Shown in pieces: positions 47,126 to 55,090 of a stretch of 64,000 bases of DNA (within the stretch, counting starts at the first letter, position 1; each line of letters starts with the position of its first letter). The DNA lies in contig NZ_AUEQ01000006.1 in the NCBI RefSeq assembly GCF_000426065.1, positions 434,001 to 498,000 of the forward strand, in the 5' to 3' direction. Origin of the DNA: Mycobacterium sp. URHD0025 (GTDB taxonomy: Bacteria; Actinomycetota; Actinomycetes; Mycobacteriales; Mycobacteriaceae). The translations under genes and the position numbers were made by a program. Under the pieces are notes generated by a model that worked only from the letters and a program-made list of their open reading frames with translations, did not search any database and was not told the DNA's origin.

Positions 47126-47707
47126 TTACTCAGCCCACGGCACGCGACACGCATCTCCTGAGTTGAAGCCCTGCTCGGTGATGCCCAAAGCTGAGTACAT
47201 CCGCGACCGCATGTTCTCCACACCGATCTGGTAGGTCAGCTCGATGACGCCGTCGTCGCCGAAGCGCCGGCGCAGATCGGCAACCTGCTCGTCGGTGACG
47301 GTGTGCGGGTCTGTGGTCATCGCATTGGCGTAAGCGATCGCGGCGCGCTCGTCGTCGGTGAACAGTGGCGAGGTGGCGTAGTCGTCGATCGACTTGAGCC
47401 GCTCCACGTCGAGGTTCTCCAGCCGCATCAGCATGGAGCCGAAGTCCACGCACCACGAGCAGCCGACCGTGCGGGCCGTCCAGAACACCGCCAGCTCACG
47501 GACCGTGGCGGGCAGCTTCTTGGAGCCACCCTGCAACAGCATCTCGTGTACGCCGTTGGCGACCAGCAGACGCGGGTGGTTGGCGGCCACGGCGAACGGC
47601 TCGGGCACCTCACCGAACTCGCGCTTGGCGTACCAGTACATCGCGCGGGTCAGCAGGCCGGCTTGCTTGGGGGTGACAGCGGGGATTCGTGTCTTGGTCT
47701 CGGTCAT
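47126..47707 (-). CDS. Carboxymuconolactone decarboxylase-family (AhpD-like) protein
   Basis: A 193-residue protein with the CMD/AhpD helical fold. The redox-type cysteine pair is in VGCSWCVDFGSMLM, with ELAVFWTARTVG before it and the C-terminal ELTYQIGVENMRSRMYSALG. CMD genes are the preferred targets and neighbours of ECF41 sigma factors, so SigJ at 44838 may control this gene. It could act as a peroxidase-type disulfide enzyme. ATG 47707. Confidence 0.86.
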   Translation of the reverse strand: MTETKTRIPAVTPKQAGLLTRAMYWYAKREFGEVPEPFAVAANHPRLLVANGVHEMLLQGGSKKLPATVRELAVFWTARTVGCSWCVDFGSMLMRLENLDVERLKSIDDYATSPLFTDDERAAIAYANAMTTDPHTVTDEQVADLRRRFGDDGVIELTYQIGVENMRSRMYSALGITEQGFNSGDACRVPWAE

Positions 47708-47747
47708 GCCAGTTAGACGAAATGGCCCCGCGATGTGTGACAGGTGC

Positions 47748-47804
47748 CCAGCCTGAGCTTGTGTGTCAGTTTTCGCGCAAAACTCGAACACGCGCTCAGG
47801 TTGG
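47748..47804. repeat. 57-bp palindromic element, copy 1 (upstream of DUF559 gene)
   Basis: Two 26-base arms (47748-47773 and 47779-47804) around a five-base loop CGCGC; about 20 of 26 positions pair. It shares arm sequence (CCTGAGC..GTGT) and exact geometry with copy 2 at 48702. It lies between divergent genes, where a terminator would not be expected. Confidence 0.8.
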
Positions 47805-47847
47805 GGTCCACCTGGAACCGGTTATCGGCCCGTGACGTCGTAACTGC

Positions 47848-48699
47848 ATGCCGTTTCTGGGGTCCGAGGCGTTGGCTGCCGGCATGCTCAACCGCTACCA
47901 GCTGCGGACCCGGTACGACCCGGTGTACCGGGGTGTTTACGTCCCCCGCGGCACGCAGCTGACACCCGTGGACAAAGCGGAGGCGGCCTGGCTGTGGTCG
48001 GGTCGGCGGGCAACGGCCGCCGGCTTGTCGGCGGCCGCGCTGCACGGGTGCAAGTGGATCGACGCCAAACTCCCCGCCGAACTGAATCAGCCCAGCCAGC
48101 ACAAAACCCCCGGCATCGTGCTGCACTGCGACGCCCTTTGGGACGACGAGACCTGCCGTGTTCGCGGCATCGCAGTGACGACACCACACCGGACCGCGTT
48201 CGATCTCGGCCGCCGACAAGGCTTGACCGCAGCTGTCATTCGAGTGGATGCACTGCTGCAGGCCACGAAGCTGCAGCTCTGCGACATACAGCCACTTCTT
48301 CAGCGGCACAAGGGGATACGCGGGATTGTGCAGTTGCGCCAGGTGCTAGGGCTTGCCGACGACGGCGCGGAATCGCCGCAGGAAACCCGTCTCCGCCTGC
48401 TCTATACCGACGCTCGAATGAGGCCGTCTCAGACCCAGATCGAGGTCTTCGGGCACTGGGGTGAGCAGGTCGGTCGCATCGACATGGGATGGCCGGAGTG
48501 GAAAGTCGGTGTCCAATATGACGGCATTCAACACTGGACCGATCCGAGACAACGCACCAAGGACATCGACCAGGATGCGGAGTACCGCGAACTCGGCTGG
48601 CGGATTGTCCGCGTCGGGGCAGACCTACTCCGGTATCGACAACGTGTGATCATCGCCCGCACCCGCGACGCACTTCGCGCGGCAGGCGCCCCCTACTAA
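47848..48699 (+). CDS. DUF559 Vsr-like endonuclease-domain protein
   Basis: A 283-residue protein with an N-terminal AbiEi-like winged-helix part (LNRYQLRTRYDPVYRGVYVP) and a C-terminal DUF559 domain of the Vsr/restriction-endonuclease fold: ESPQETRLRLLY, RIDMGWPEWKVGVQYDGIQH and GWRIVRVGADLLR. Where many relatives have Glu before YDG, this one has Gln, so catalytic activity is uncertain. Such genes are multicopy in mycobacteria, with unknown function. ATG 47848 is the natural start. It is bracketed tightly by two palindromes of the same type, 43 bases before the start and two bases after the stop. Confidence 0.85.
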   Translation: MPFLGSEALAAGMLNRYQLRTRYDPVYRGVYVPRGTQLTPVDKAEAAWLWSGRRATAAGLSAAALHGCKWIDAKLPAELNQPSQHKTPGIVLHCDALWDDETCRVRGIAVTTPHRTAFDLGRRQGLTAAVIRVDALLQATKLQLCDIQPLLQRHKGIRGIVQLRQVLGLADDGAESPQETRLRLLYTDARMRPSQTQIEVFGHWGEQVGRIDMGWPEWKVGVQYDGIQHWTDPRQRTKDIDQDAEYRELGWRIVRVGADLLRYRQRVIIARTRDALRAAGAPY

Positions 48700-48701
48700 A
48701 A

Positions 48702-48758
48702 CGAACCTGAGCTTGTGTTCGAGATTCGGCGGGAATCTCGAACACAAGCTCAGGTTCG
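48702..48758. repeat. 57-bp palindromic element, copy 2 (downstream of DUF559 gene)
   Basis: Perfect 26-base arms (48702-48727 and 48733-48758; left arm begins CGAACCTGAGCTTGTGTTCG) around the loop GGCGG. It begins two bases after the DUF559 stop and ends 11 bases before the sdhB stop on the other strand, so it can act as a bidirectional terminator. Same 26-5-26 geometry as copy 1. Confidence 0.9.
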
Positions 48759-48769
48759 GCAAAGAGAAC

Positions 48770-49555
48770 CTAGCGCGCGAACATCAAAGCGCGCTTGACC
48801 TCCTGGATCGCCTGCGTCACCTGGATGCCACGCGGGCAGGCCTCGGTGCAGTTGAACGTGGTGCGGCAGCGCCACACACCGTCGACCTCGTTGAGGATGT
48901 CCAGCCGCTCGGCGGCCGCCTCGTCACGCGAATCGAAGATGAACCGGTGGGCGTTGACGATCGCGGCCGGACCGAAGTAGGAGCCCTCGCTCCAGTACAC
49001 CGGGCAGCTCGTGGTGCAGCACGCGCACAGGATGCACTTGGTGGTGTCGTCGTAGCGGGCCCGGTCGGTGGCGCTCTGGATGCGCTCCTTGGTGGGCGGG
49101 TTGCCACTGGTGATCAGGTACGGCTTCACGGCGCGGTATGCGTCGAAGAACGGCTCCATGTCCACCACGAGGTCCTTCTCCACGGGCAGGCCGCGGATCG
49201 GCTCGATGGTGATCGTCAGCTGCTTGCCCGGCTTCTTCGGCAGCAGGTCGCGCATGAGGACCTTGCAGGCCAGCCGGTTCACGCCGTTGATCCGCATGGC
49301 ATCCGAACCGCACACCCCGTGGGCGCAGGAGCGCCGGAAGGTCAGCGTGCCGTCCAGGTAGCCCTTCACGTACAACAGCAGGTTCAGCAGCCGGTCCGAG
49401 GGCAGGCAGGGAACCCGGAAGCTCTGCCAGCCGGCAGCGTCGGGGTTCTCGGGGTTGAACCGGGCGATCTTCAGGGTGACCATGACCGCGCCCTCGGGCA
49501 CGGGGGGCAGCTCCGGGTCGCCGGCTTCGGGCTTATCGATGACTGGGGCGCTCAT
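48770..49555 (-). CDS. sdhB: Succinate dehydrogenase iron-sulfur subunit
   Basis: A 261-residue subunit carrying three clusters: 2Fe-2S (CAHGVCGSDAMRINGVNRLA plus Cys), 4Fe-4S (CILCACCTTSCP) and 3Fe-4S (CRTTFNCTEACPRG). It passes electrons from SdhA to quinone. TGATG joins it to the sdhA stop. It corresponds to Rv3319 of the Sdh2 set. Confidence 0.96.
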   Translation of the reverse strand: MSAPVIDKPEAGDPELPPVPEGAVMVTLKIARFNPENPDAAGWQSFRVPCLPSDRLLNLLLYVKGYLDGTLTFRRSCAHGVCGSDAMRINGVNRLACKVLMRDLLPKKPGKQLTITIEPIRGLPVEKDLVVDMEPFFDAYRAVKPYLITSGNPPTKERIQSATDRARYDDTTKCILCACCTTSCPVYWSEGSYFGPAAIVNAHRFIFDSRDEAAAERLDILNEVDGVWRCRTTFNCTEACPRGIQVTQAIQEVKRALMFAR

Positions 49556-51309
49556 CAGTACTTCCGCTCCATCGGCTCGTAGCGGGTCTGGACCACGGGC
49601 TTGTAATCCAGCCGGATGTCGGACAGCAACTCGCTGCCCTCCTTGTAGGCCATGGTGTGCCGCATGTAGTTGGTGTCGTCGCGGTCGGGGTAGTCCTCGC
49701 GGGCGTGTCCGCCGCGGGACTCCTTGCGGTTGAGCGCACCGACCACGGTCACCTCGGCAAGCTCCAGCAGGAAGCCCAGCTCGATGGCCTCGAGCAGGTC
49801 GCTGTTGTAACGCTTGCCCTTGTCGTGCACCGTGATTCGGCTGTAGCGCTCCTTGAGTGCATGGATGTCGGTGAGCGCCTGCTTGAGCGTTTCCTCGGTG
49901 CGGAACACCGCGGCGTTGTTGTCCATCGACTGCTGCAGGGCCGTGCGGATGTCGGCGACGCGCTCGTTGCCGTGCTCGGAGAGGATGTCGCCGACCCAGC
50001 CGACCACCATGTCGGCCGGGTTCTCCGGCATGTCGACGTGGTTGTGGTTGGCGGCGTACTCGGCGGCGGCGATACCGGCGCGACGGCCGAACACGTTGAT
50101 GTCCAGCAGCGAGTTGGTGCCGAGGCGGTTGGCGCCGTGCACCGACACACACGCGCATTCACCCGCGGCGTAGAGGCCGGGGATGACGTTGGTGTTGTCG
50201 CGCAGGACCTGGCCGTGGATGGTCGTCGGGATGCCGCCCATCACGTAGTGGCAGGTCGGGTAGACCGGCACCAGTTCGGTCACCGGGTCCACACCCAGGT
50301 AGGTGCGGGCGAACTCGGTGATGTCGGGCAGCTTGGCTTCGAGCACGTCCTCGCCGAGGTGACGCACGTCGATGTAGACGTAGTCCTTGTTCGGTCCGGC
50401 GCCGCGGCCTTCGAGCACCTCGAGCACCATCGACCGGGCGACGATGTCACGCGGCGCGAGGTCGACGATCGTCGGCGCGTAGCGCTCCATGAACCGCTCG
50501 CCCTCGCCGTTGAGCAACCGGCCGCCCTCGCCGCGCACGGCCTCGGAGATCAGGATGCCCAGGCCGGCCAGGCCTGTCGGGTGGAACTGGTGGAACTCCA
50601 TGTCCTCCAAGGGAAGTCCCTTGCGGAAGATGATGCCCAGGCCGTCACCGGTCAGGGTGTGGGCGTTGGAGGTGGTCTTGTACATCCGGCCCGAACCGCC
50701 GGTGGCGAAGACGATCGCCTTGGCGTGGAAGATGTGGATGTCGCCGGTCGCCAGCTCGTAAGCGATGACGCCGGTGGCCACCGGACCGGCCGGCGTGTCG
50801 GTCAGCGCGATGTCGAGCGCGTAGAACTCGTTGAAGAACTCCACGTCGTGCTTGACGCAGTTTTGGTACAGCGTCTGCAGGATCATGTGGCCCGTGCGAT
50901 CGGCGGCGTAACAGGCCCGGCGCACCGGAGCCTTGCCGTGGTCGCGGGTGTGCCCGCCGAAGCGACGCTGGTCGATGCGGCCCTCGGGCGTCCGGTTGAA
51001 CGGCATGCCCATCTTCTCGAGGTCCAGCACCGCGTCGATGGCCTCTTTGGCCATGATCTCGACGGCGTCCTGGTCAGCGAGGTAGTCGCCACCCTTGACG
51101 GTGTCGAAGGTGTGCCATTCCCAGTTGTCCTCTTCGACGTTGGCCAGCGCGGCGCACATGCCGCCCTGGGCCGCGCCGGTGTGGGAGCGCGTCGGGTACA
51201 GCTTGGTCAGCACGGCGGTACGTACCCGGGGTCCGGCCTCGACGGCCGCGCGCATGCCGGCGCCACCGGCACCGACGATGACGACGTCGTAGCGATGTTC
51301 CTGAATCAT
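49555..51309 (-). CDS. sdhA: Succinate dehydrogenase flavoprotein subunit
   Basis: A 584-residue flavoprotein oxidising succinate to fumarate. FAD motif VVIVGAGGAGMRAAVEAG; flavin-linking His in PTRSHTGAAQGG; active-site region RRFGGHTRDHGKAPVRR; and GANRLGTNSLLDINVFGRRA. ATG 51309 follows AAAGGGGACACAG. TCA/TGA stop overlaps sdhB by one base. Membrane-associated through SdhCD. Confidence 0.97.
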   Translation of the reverse strand: MIQEHRYDVVIVGAGGAGMRAAVEAGPRVRTAVLTKLYPTRSHTGAAQGGMCAALANVEEDNWEWHTFDTVKGGDYLADQDAVEIMAKEAIDAVLDLEKMGMPFNRTPEGRIDQRRFGGHTRDHGKAPVRRACYAADRTGHMILQTLYQNCVKHDVEFFNEFYALDIALTDTPAGPVATGVIAYELATGDIHIFHAKAIVFATGGSGRMYKTTSNAHTLTGDGLGIIFRKGLPLEDMEFHQFHPTGLAGLGILISEAVRGEGGRLLNGEGERFMERYAPTIVDLAPRDIVARSMVLEVLEGRGAGPNKDYVYIDVRHLGEDVLEAKLPDITEFARTYLGVDPVTELVPVYPTCHYVMGGIPTTIHGQVLRDNTNVIPGLYAAGECACVSVHGANRLGTNSLLDINVFGRRAGIAAAEYAANHNHVDMPENPADMVVGWVGDILSEHGNERVADIRTALQQSMDNNAAVFRTEETLKQALTDIHALKERYSRITVHDKGKRYNSDLLEAIELGFLLELAEVTVVGALNRKESRGGHAREDYPDRDDTNYMRHTMAYKEGSELLSDIRLDYKPVVQTRYEPMERKY

Positions 51310-51320
51310 CTGTGTCCCCT

Positions 51321-51791
51321 TTAGGAGATGTTCGCGTCGAAGGTGACGAGCACGTAGCTGCCCAGCACCAACGTGAATCCGGTCGCCAGCAGCAGCACCG
51401 CGTTCAGCCAGAACTTGGTGGTGTTCTTGCGGGCGTAGTCGCCGATGATCGTGCGCAGGCCGTTGGCGCCGTGGATCATCGCGAGCCACAGCAGGGCCAT
51501 GTCCCAGATCTGCCAGAACGGGGAGGCCCAGCGCTGTGCGACGTAGTTGAAGTCGATGCGGTACACGCCGTCCTGCCACATCAGCATGATGAACAGGTGG
51601 CCGAGCGCGAGGAACACCAGCGCCAGGCCGGAGAACCGCATGAACAACCAGGCGTACTTCTCGAAGTACGGAATGCCGCGGGGACGACGCGGCGCGCGCG
51701 GATGGTCCAGCGCGGCCGGCCGGTCGTGCTCGCGTTCCATCACCGGTGCCGGGCGGCCCAGCCGCGACTCGCCCGCTCCTGGCGCGCTCAC
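51321..51791 (-). CDS. sdhD: Succinate dehydrogenase membrane anchor subunit
   Basis: A 156-residue protein with a basic N-terminal region and three membrane segments (FSGLALVFLALGHLFIMLMW, FWQIWDMALLWLAMIHGANG, and the C-terminal AVLLLATGFTLVLGSYVLV). Histidines in GHLF and IHGANG are candidate haem ligands. GTG 51791 overlaps the sdhC stop as GTGA, which fixes the start. Confidence 0.92.
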   Translation of the reverse strand: MSAPGAGESRLGRPAPVMEREHDRPAALDHPRAPRRPRGIPYFEKYAWLFMRFSGLALVFLALGHLFIMLMWQDGVYRIDFNYVAQRWASPFWQIWDMALLWLAMIHGANGLRTIIGDYARKNTTKFWLNAVLLLATGFTLVLGSYVLVTFDANIS

Positions 51792-52204
51792 AGGAACCGC
51801 TCCGCCATGTGCATACCGAGAACTCCTAGTGATGCGATGAGAACCACGGCAAAGACGCCGACGGCGACCGCGAGCATCTGCCGCTGGTAGCGGGGGCCCT
51901 GCTGCCAGAAGTCGATGAGGATGACGCGGATGCCGTTCAGTGCGTGAAACAGCACCGCGGCGACCAGTCCCATCTCCATCAATCCGACGATGGGCGTCTT
52001 GTACGTCTCGATGACCTCGTTGTAGGCCTGCGGGCTCACCCGGACCAAGGCGGTATCGAGAACGTGGACGAACAGGAAAAAGAAAATCGTGGCACCGGTA
52101 ATACGGTGCAGCACCCAGGACCACATTCCCGGATCACCGCGATAAAGGGTGCGCCGTCGTGCTTTCCTGGGTTGCGGAGCCGATACCTCCGTCTGAGTAC
52201 TCAT
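51788..52204 (-). CDS. sdhC: Succinate dehydrogenase cytochrome b subunit
   Basis: A 138-residue three-helix membrane subunit: GMWSWVLHRITGATIFFFLF with VHVLDTAL, VGLMEMGLVAAVLFHALNGI, and the C-terminal AVAVGVFAVVLIASLGVLGM. Ser/Arg/His residues in HRITG form the quinone site, and His in VHVLD and FHALNG bind haem b. ATG 52204 has GGAGGG five bases upstream. First gene of sdhCDAB. Confidence 0.94.
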   Translation of the reverse strand: MSTQTEVSAPQPRKARRRTLYRGDPGMWSWVLHRITGATIFFFLFVHVLDTALVRVSPQAYNEVIETYKTPIVGLMEMGLVAAVLFHALNGIRVILIDFWQQGPRYQRQMLAVAVGVFAVVLIASLGVLGMHMAERFL

Positions 52205-52334
52205 CGGGCCCTCCAACGCCATCGGTGGGACGTCTGGGACTGCCTGTGAATTAGCCCCAAACCTCGGGGCGACTCTAAACCCATTTGCAGTGGCGAACGA
52301 ACTACGGTTGAGCAGTTCGACCCGCTGAACAGCC

Positions 52335-52353
52335 AAAAGTTAGGCTTACCTAT
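52335..52353 (-). promoter_or_regulatory. IdeR-like iron box upstream of sdhCDAB
   Basis: AAAAGTTAGGCTTACCTAT agrees with the 19-bp IdeR consensus TWAGGTWAGSCTWACCTWA at 16 positions, including the whole core GTTAGGCTTACCTA. It lies about 130 bases upstream of sdhC and 65 bases upstream of cdd. TAACTT (sdh strand) inside the box could be a -10. Iron-dependent control of this iron-rich complex is plausible. Confidence 0.6.
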
Positions 52354-52418
52354 CTTAATGGGCGGGTCGAGGATTGGGGTTTCGGAATGCATTCAGAACC
52401 TATGTCCAGGCTTGTCGC

Positions 52419-52817
52419 ATGACGATCGACGTCGACTGGAACCTGTTGCGCAACAAGGCAATTGGGGTCTCTTTTCATGCCTACGCGCCTTATTCGGGCT
52501 TTTCTGTGGGAGCCGCCGCTCTGGTCGACGACGGCCGCGTCGTGGCCGGGTGCAATGTGGAGAATGTCTCATATGGCCTAGGTCTCTGTGCCGAGTGCGC
52601 TGTGGCCTGTGCCCTCCATTCCGGAGGCGGCGGAAGGCTTGTCGCGCTGTCGTGTGTGGGTCCCGACGGGGGTCTTCTGATGCCGTGTGGACGGTGTCGT
52701 CAGGTCCTGCTGGAACACGGTGGGCCCGAGTTGCTCATCGACCACCCGGACGGCGCGCGGCCGCTACGCGACCTGCTGCCGGACGCCTTCGGGCCCGAGG
52801 ATCTGCAGCGCGGGTAA
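52419..52817 (+). CDS. cdd: Cytidine deaminase
   Basis: A 132-residue tetrameric zinc deaminase converting cytidine and deoxycytidine to uridines. Zn and catalytic residues lie in GLGLCAECAVACAL (Cys-Ala-Glu) and MPCGRCRQVL (PCxxC). YAPYSGFSVGAAAL and GCNVENVSYG are family signatures. ATG 52419. Starts the salvage set cdd-deoA-add, same direction. Confidence 0.96.
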   Translation: MTIDVDWNLLRNKAIGVSFHAYAPYSGFSVGAAALVDDGRVVAGCNVENVSYGLGLCAECAVACALHSGGGGRLVALSCVGPDGGLLMPCGRCRQVLLEHGGPELLIDHPDGARPLRDLLPDAFGPEDLQRG

Positions 52818-52866
52818 GGCCAAGTGGTCCAACAACTCCGGGTTACCGGCGAGTAGGTTTACGGCC

Positions 52867-54159
52867 ATGCCGCATCTCGACGCGCCGACCGTCATCCGGA
52901 CCAAACGTGACGGCGGCACGCTGTCCGACGCCGCGATCGACTGGGTCATCGACGGCTACACCCACGGCCGGGTCGCTGACGAGCAAATGTCGGCGCTCCT
53001 GATGGCGATCTTCCTCAAGGGGATGGCGCCGGCTGAGATCGCCCGCTGGACGGCGGCCATGGTCGCGTCCGGGGAGCGGTTCGACTTCACCGACCTGCGC
53101 CGTGACGGCCGGCCGCTTGCCTTGGTGGACAAGCACTCCACCGGTGGGGTGGGGGACAAGATCACCATTCCGCTGCTGCCCGTTGTGATGGCGTGTGGCG
53201 CCAGTGTTCCGCAGGCGGCCGGGCGTGGGCTCGGCCACACCGGTGGCACCCTCGACAAACTCGAGGCGATCCATGGCTTCACCGCTGAGCTGACCAAAGA
53301 CCAAATCCGGCAACAACTTCGGGATATCGGTGCGGCGGTGTTCGCGGCGGGCGAGCTGGCGCCGGCCGACCGCAAGATCTACGCACTGCGAGATGTCACG
53401 GCCACGACCGAGTCGTTGCCGCTGATCGCGAGCTCGGTGATGAGCAAGAAATTGGCCGAAGGCGCCCGTTCGCTGGTCTTGGACGTCAAGGTCGGCCGCG
53501 GTGCGTTCCTCAAGACCGAGGCCGAGTCGCGTGAGCTGGCAGCCACGATGGTCGACCTCGGCAATGCCAACGGGGTTCCCACCAGGGCGCTGCTCACCGA
53601 CATGAACTGCCCGCTGGGCCGCGCGGTCGGCAACTCCGTGGAGGTTGCCGAATCGCTGGAGGTGTTGGCCGGCGGCGGACCGCCCGACGTGATCGAGCTG
53701 ACGCTGGCGCTGGCCACGGAGATGCTCGATGCGGCCGGCATCGACGGAGCCGACCCGGCCGAGACCCTGCGGGACGGCAGCGCGATGGATTGCTTCCGTG
53801 CGCTGGTGGCGGCTCAGGGCGGGGACCTGAGCCGCCCGCTGCCCATCGGGGCGGCCAGCGAGACCGTGACGGCCCCGCACGGCGGCATCATGGGCGACCT
53901 CGATGCCATGGGCGTGGCGCTGGCGGCCTGGCGGTTGGGCGCCGGCCGGGCTCAGCCGGGTGAACCCGTGCAGTTCGGTGCCGGCGTGCGGATCCACCGC
54001 AAGCCGGGTGAGCCCGTGGCCGCGGGGGAGGCGCTGTTCACGCTCTACACGGAGACGGCCGAGCGGTTGCCCGGTGCACTGGCCGAACTCGACGGCGCCT
54101 GGAGCGTCGGCGACACGGCGCCCACGCAGCGGCCACTGATCATCGATCGGATCGTCTAG
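52867..54159 (+). CDS. deoA: Thymidine phosphorylase
   Basis: A 430-residue pyrimidine nucleoside phosphorylase splitting thymidine to thymine and deoxyribose-1-phosphate. Phosphate site KHSTGGVGDK (about 83-92), GRGLGHTGGTLDKLEAI, and SSVMSKKLAEGARSLVLDVK signature. ATG 52867 begins the domain and lies seven bases after TAGGTT (52854-52859), suggesting leaderless initiation. The upstream cdd stop is 49 bases away. Confidence 0.96.
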   Translation: MPHLDAPTVIRTKRDGGTLSDAAIDWVIDGYTHGRVADEQMSALLMAIFLKGMAPAEIARWTAAMVASGERFDFTDLRRDGRPLALVDKHSTGGVGDKITIPLLPVVMACGASVPQAAGRGLGHTGGTLDKLEAIHGFTAELTKDQIRQQLRDIGAAVFAAGELAPADRKIYALRDVTATTESLPLIASSVMSKKLAEGARSLVLDVKVGRGAFLKTEAESRELAATMVDLGNANGVPTRALLTDMNCPLGRAVGNSVEVAESLEVLAGGGPPDVIELTLALATEMLDAAGIDGADPAETLRDGSAMDCFRALVAAQGGDLSRPLPIGAASETVTAPHGGIMGDLDAMGVALAAWRLGAGRAQPGEPVQFGAGVRIHRKPGEPVAAGEALFTLYTETAERLPGALAELDGAWSVGDTAPTQRPLIIDRIV

Positions 54160-54219
54160 CGCTGCCGTGCTCGTGTGAGAGCCACTCTGGCCAATCGGGT
54201 GCCCGACTGCTAGGCACAG

Positions 54220-55053
54220 ATGGTGCCCGACGACGACCTCGCGGATTTCCAGCGCTCAGAGTTCACCTATCAGTCCAAGACTCGCACCATATTTCGGCGC
54301 GGTGACGGCCCGGCGGTGATCGTCATCGCCGAAATGCCCGGCATCACCCCCAAGGTCCTCGACTTTGCCCGCCAGGTCAGCGAGATCGGTTGCACGGCAG
54401 TCCTTCCGCACCTGTTCGGAGTTCCCGGCCGCGATCCGAATCCGGACGCACGCGGTCGGGTTGGCTTCGTGGCGAATGCAGTCGGCTCGCTCGTACCGGC
54501 CTGCATCAGCCGAGAATTCGTCACGCTGGCGACGGGCCGGACGTCCCCGGTCATCGACTGGCTGCGGGCGCTGGCCAGAGACGAACACCAGCGTTGCGGC
54601 GGCCCCGGTGTCGGCGCTGTCGGTATGTGCTTTACCGGCGGCTATGCCCTGGCAATGGCCACCGATGATGCTTTGCTCGCTCCGGTCTTGTCGCAACCTT
54701 CGTTGCCAATAGGGCTGACCGCCGCGCAACGCCGGTCGATCGACATCTCGGAGGCCGATCTGGCCGTCGTCAAGCAACGCTGCGCCCGCGGTCTGACGGT
54801 GATGGGCCTGCGTTTCACCGGGGACCGATTGGTGCCGCCGGAACGCTTCGACTTTTTGCGCGAGCAACTCGGTGACGCGTTCGTCGCGGTCGAACTCGAC
54901 GATGCCGATGCCAACCCCGCCGCGACGATGTCACCGCACTCGGTGCTCACCGAGCACCTGATCGACGAGCCGGGCCAACCCACCCGCGCAGCGCTGGACC
55001 AGGTGCTCGAGCTGTTTCGTCACCGACTGTTGAGCAGGTCGCAGCCTGAATGA
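54220..55053 (+). CDS. Dienelactone hydrolase-family protein
   Basis: A 277-residue alpha/beta hydrolase of the dienelactone hydrolase type. The nucleophile is a cysteine in GAVGMCFTGGYALAMA, AEMPGITPKVLDFARQ is the entry segment, and MSPHSVLTEHL may supply the histidine. It matches the position of Rv3312c. Natural substrate unknown. ATG 54220; sits between deoA and add in the same direction. Confidence 0.86.
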   Translation: MVPDDDLADFQRSEFTYQSKTRTIFRRGDGPAVIVIAEMPGITPKVLDFARQVSEIGCTAVLPHLFGVPGRDPNPDARGRVGFVANAVGSLVPACISREFVTLATGRTSPVIDWLRALARDEHQRCGGPGVGAVGMCFTGGYALAMATDDALLAPVLSQPSLPIGLTAAQRRSIDISEADLAVVKQRCARGLTVMGLRFTGDRLVPPERFDFLREQLGDAFVAVELDDADANPAATMSPHSVLTEHLIDEPGQPTRAALDQVLELFRHRLLSRSQPE

Positions 55054-55090
55054 GCGTCGCTGACCGATCCCTGTCGCGCATGATGGGGAC

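Noticed and set aside
47708..47847. Promoter-proximal terminator at 47748
   Set aside because: It lies between divergent genes, so it was described as a repeat copy and not as a terminator.
49657..51324. 555-codon open frame antisense to sdhA
   Set aside because: Val/Gly/Asp-rich low-complexity translation typical of an antisense shadow; sdhA on the other strand is certain.
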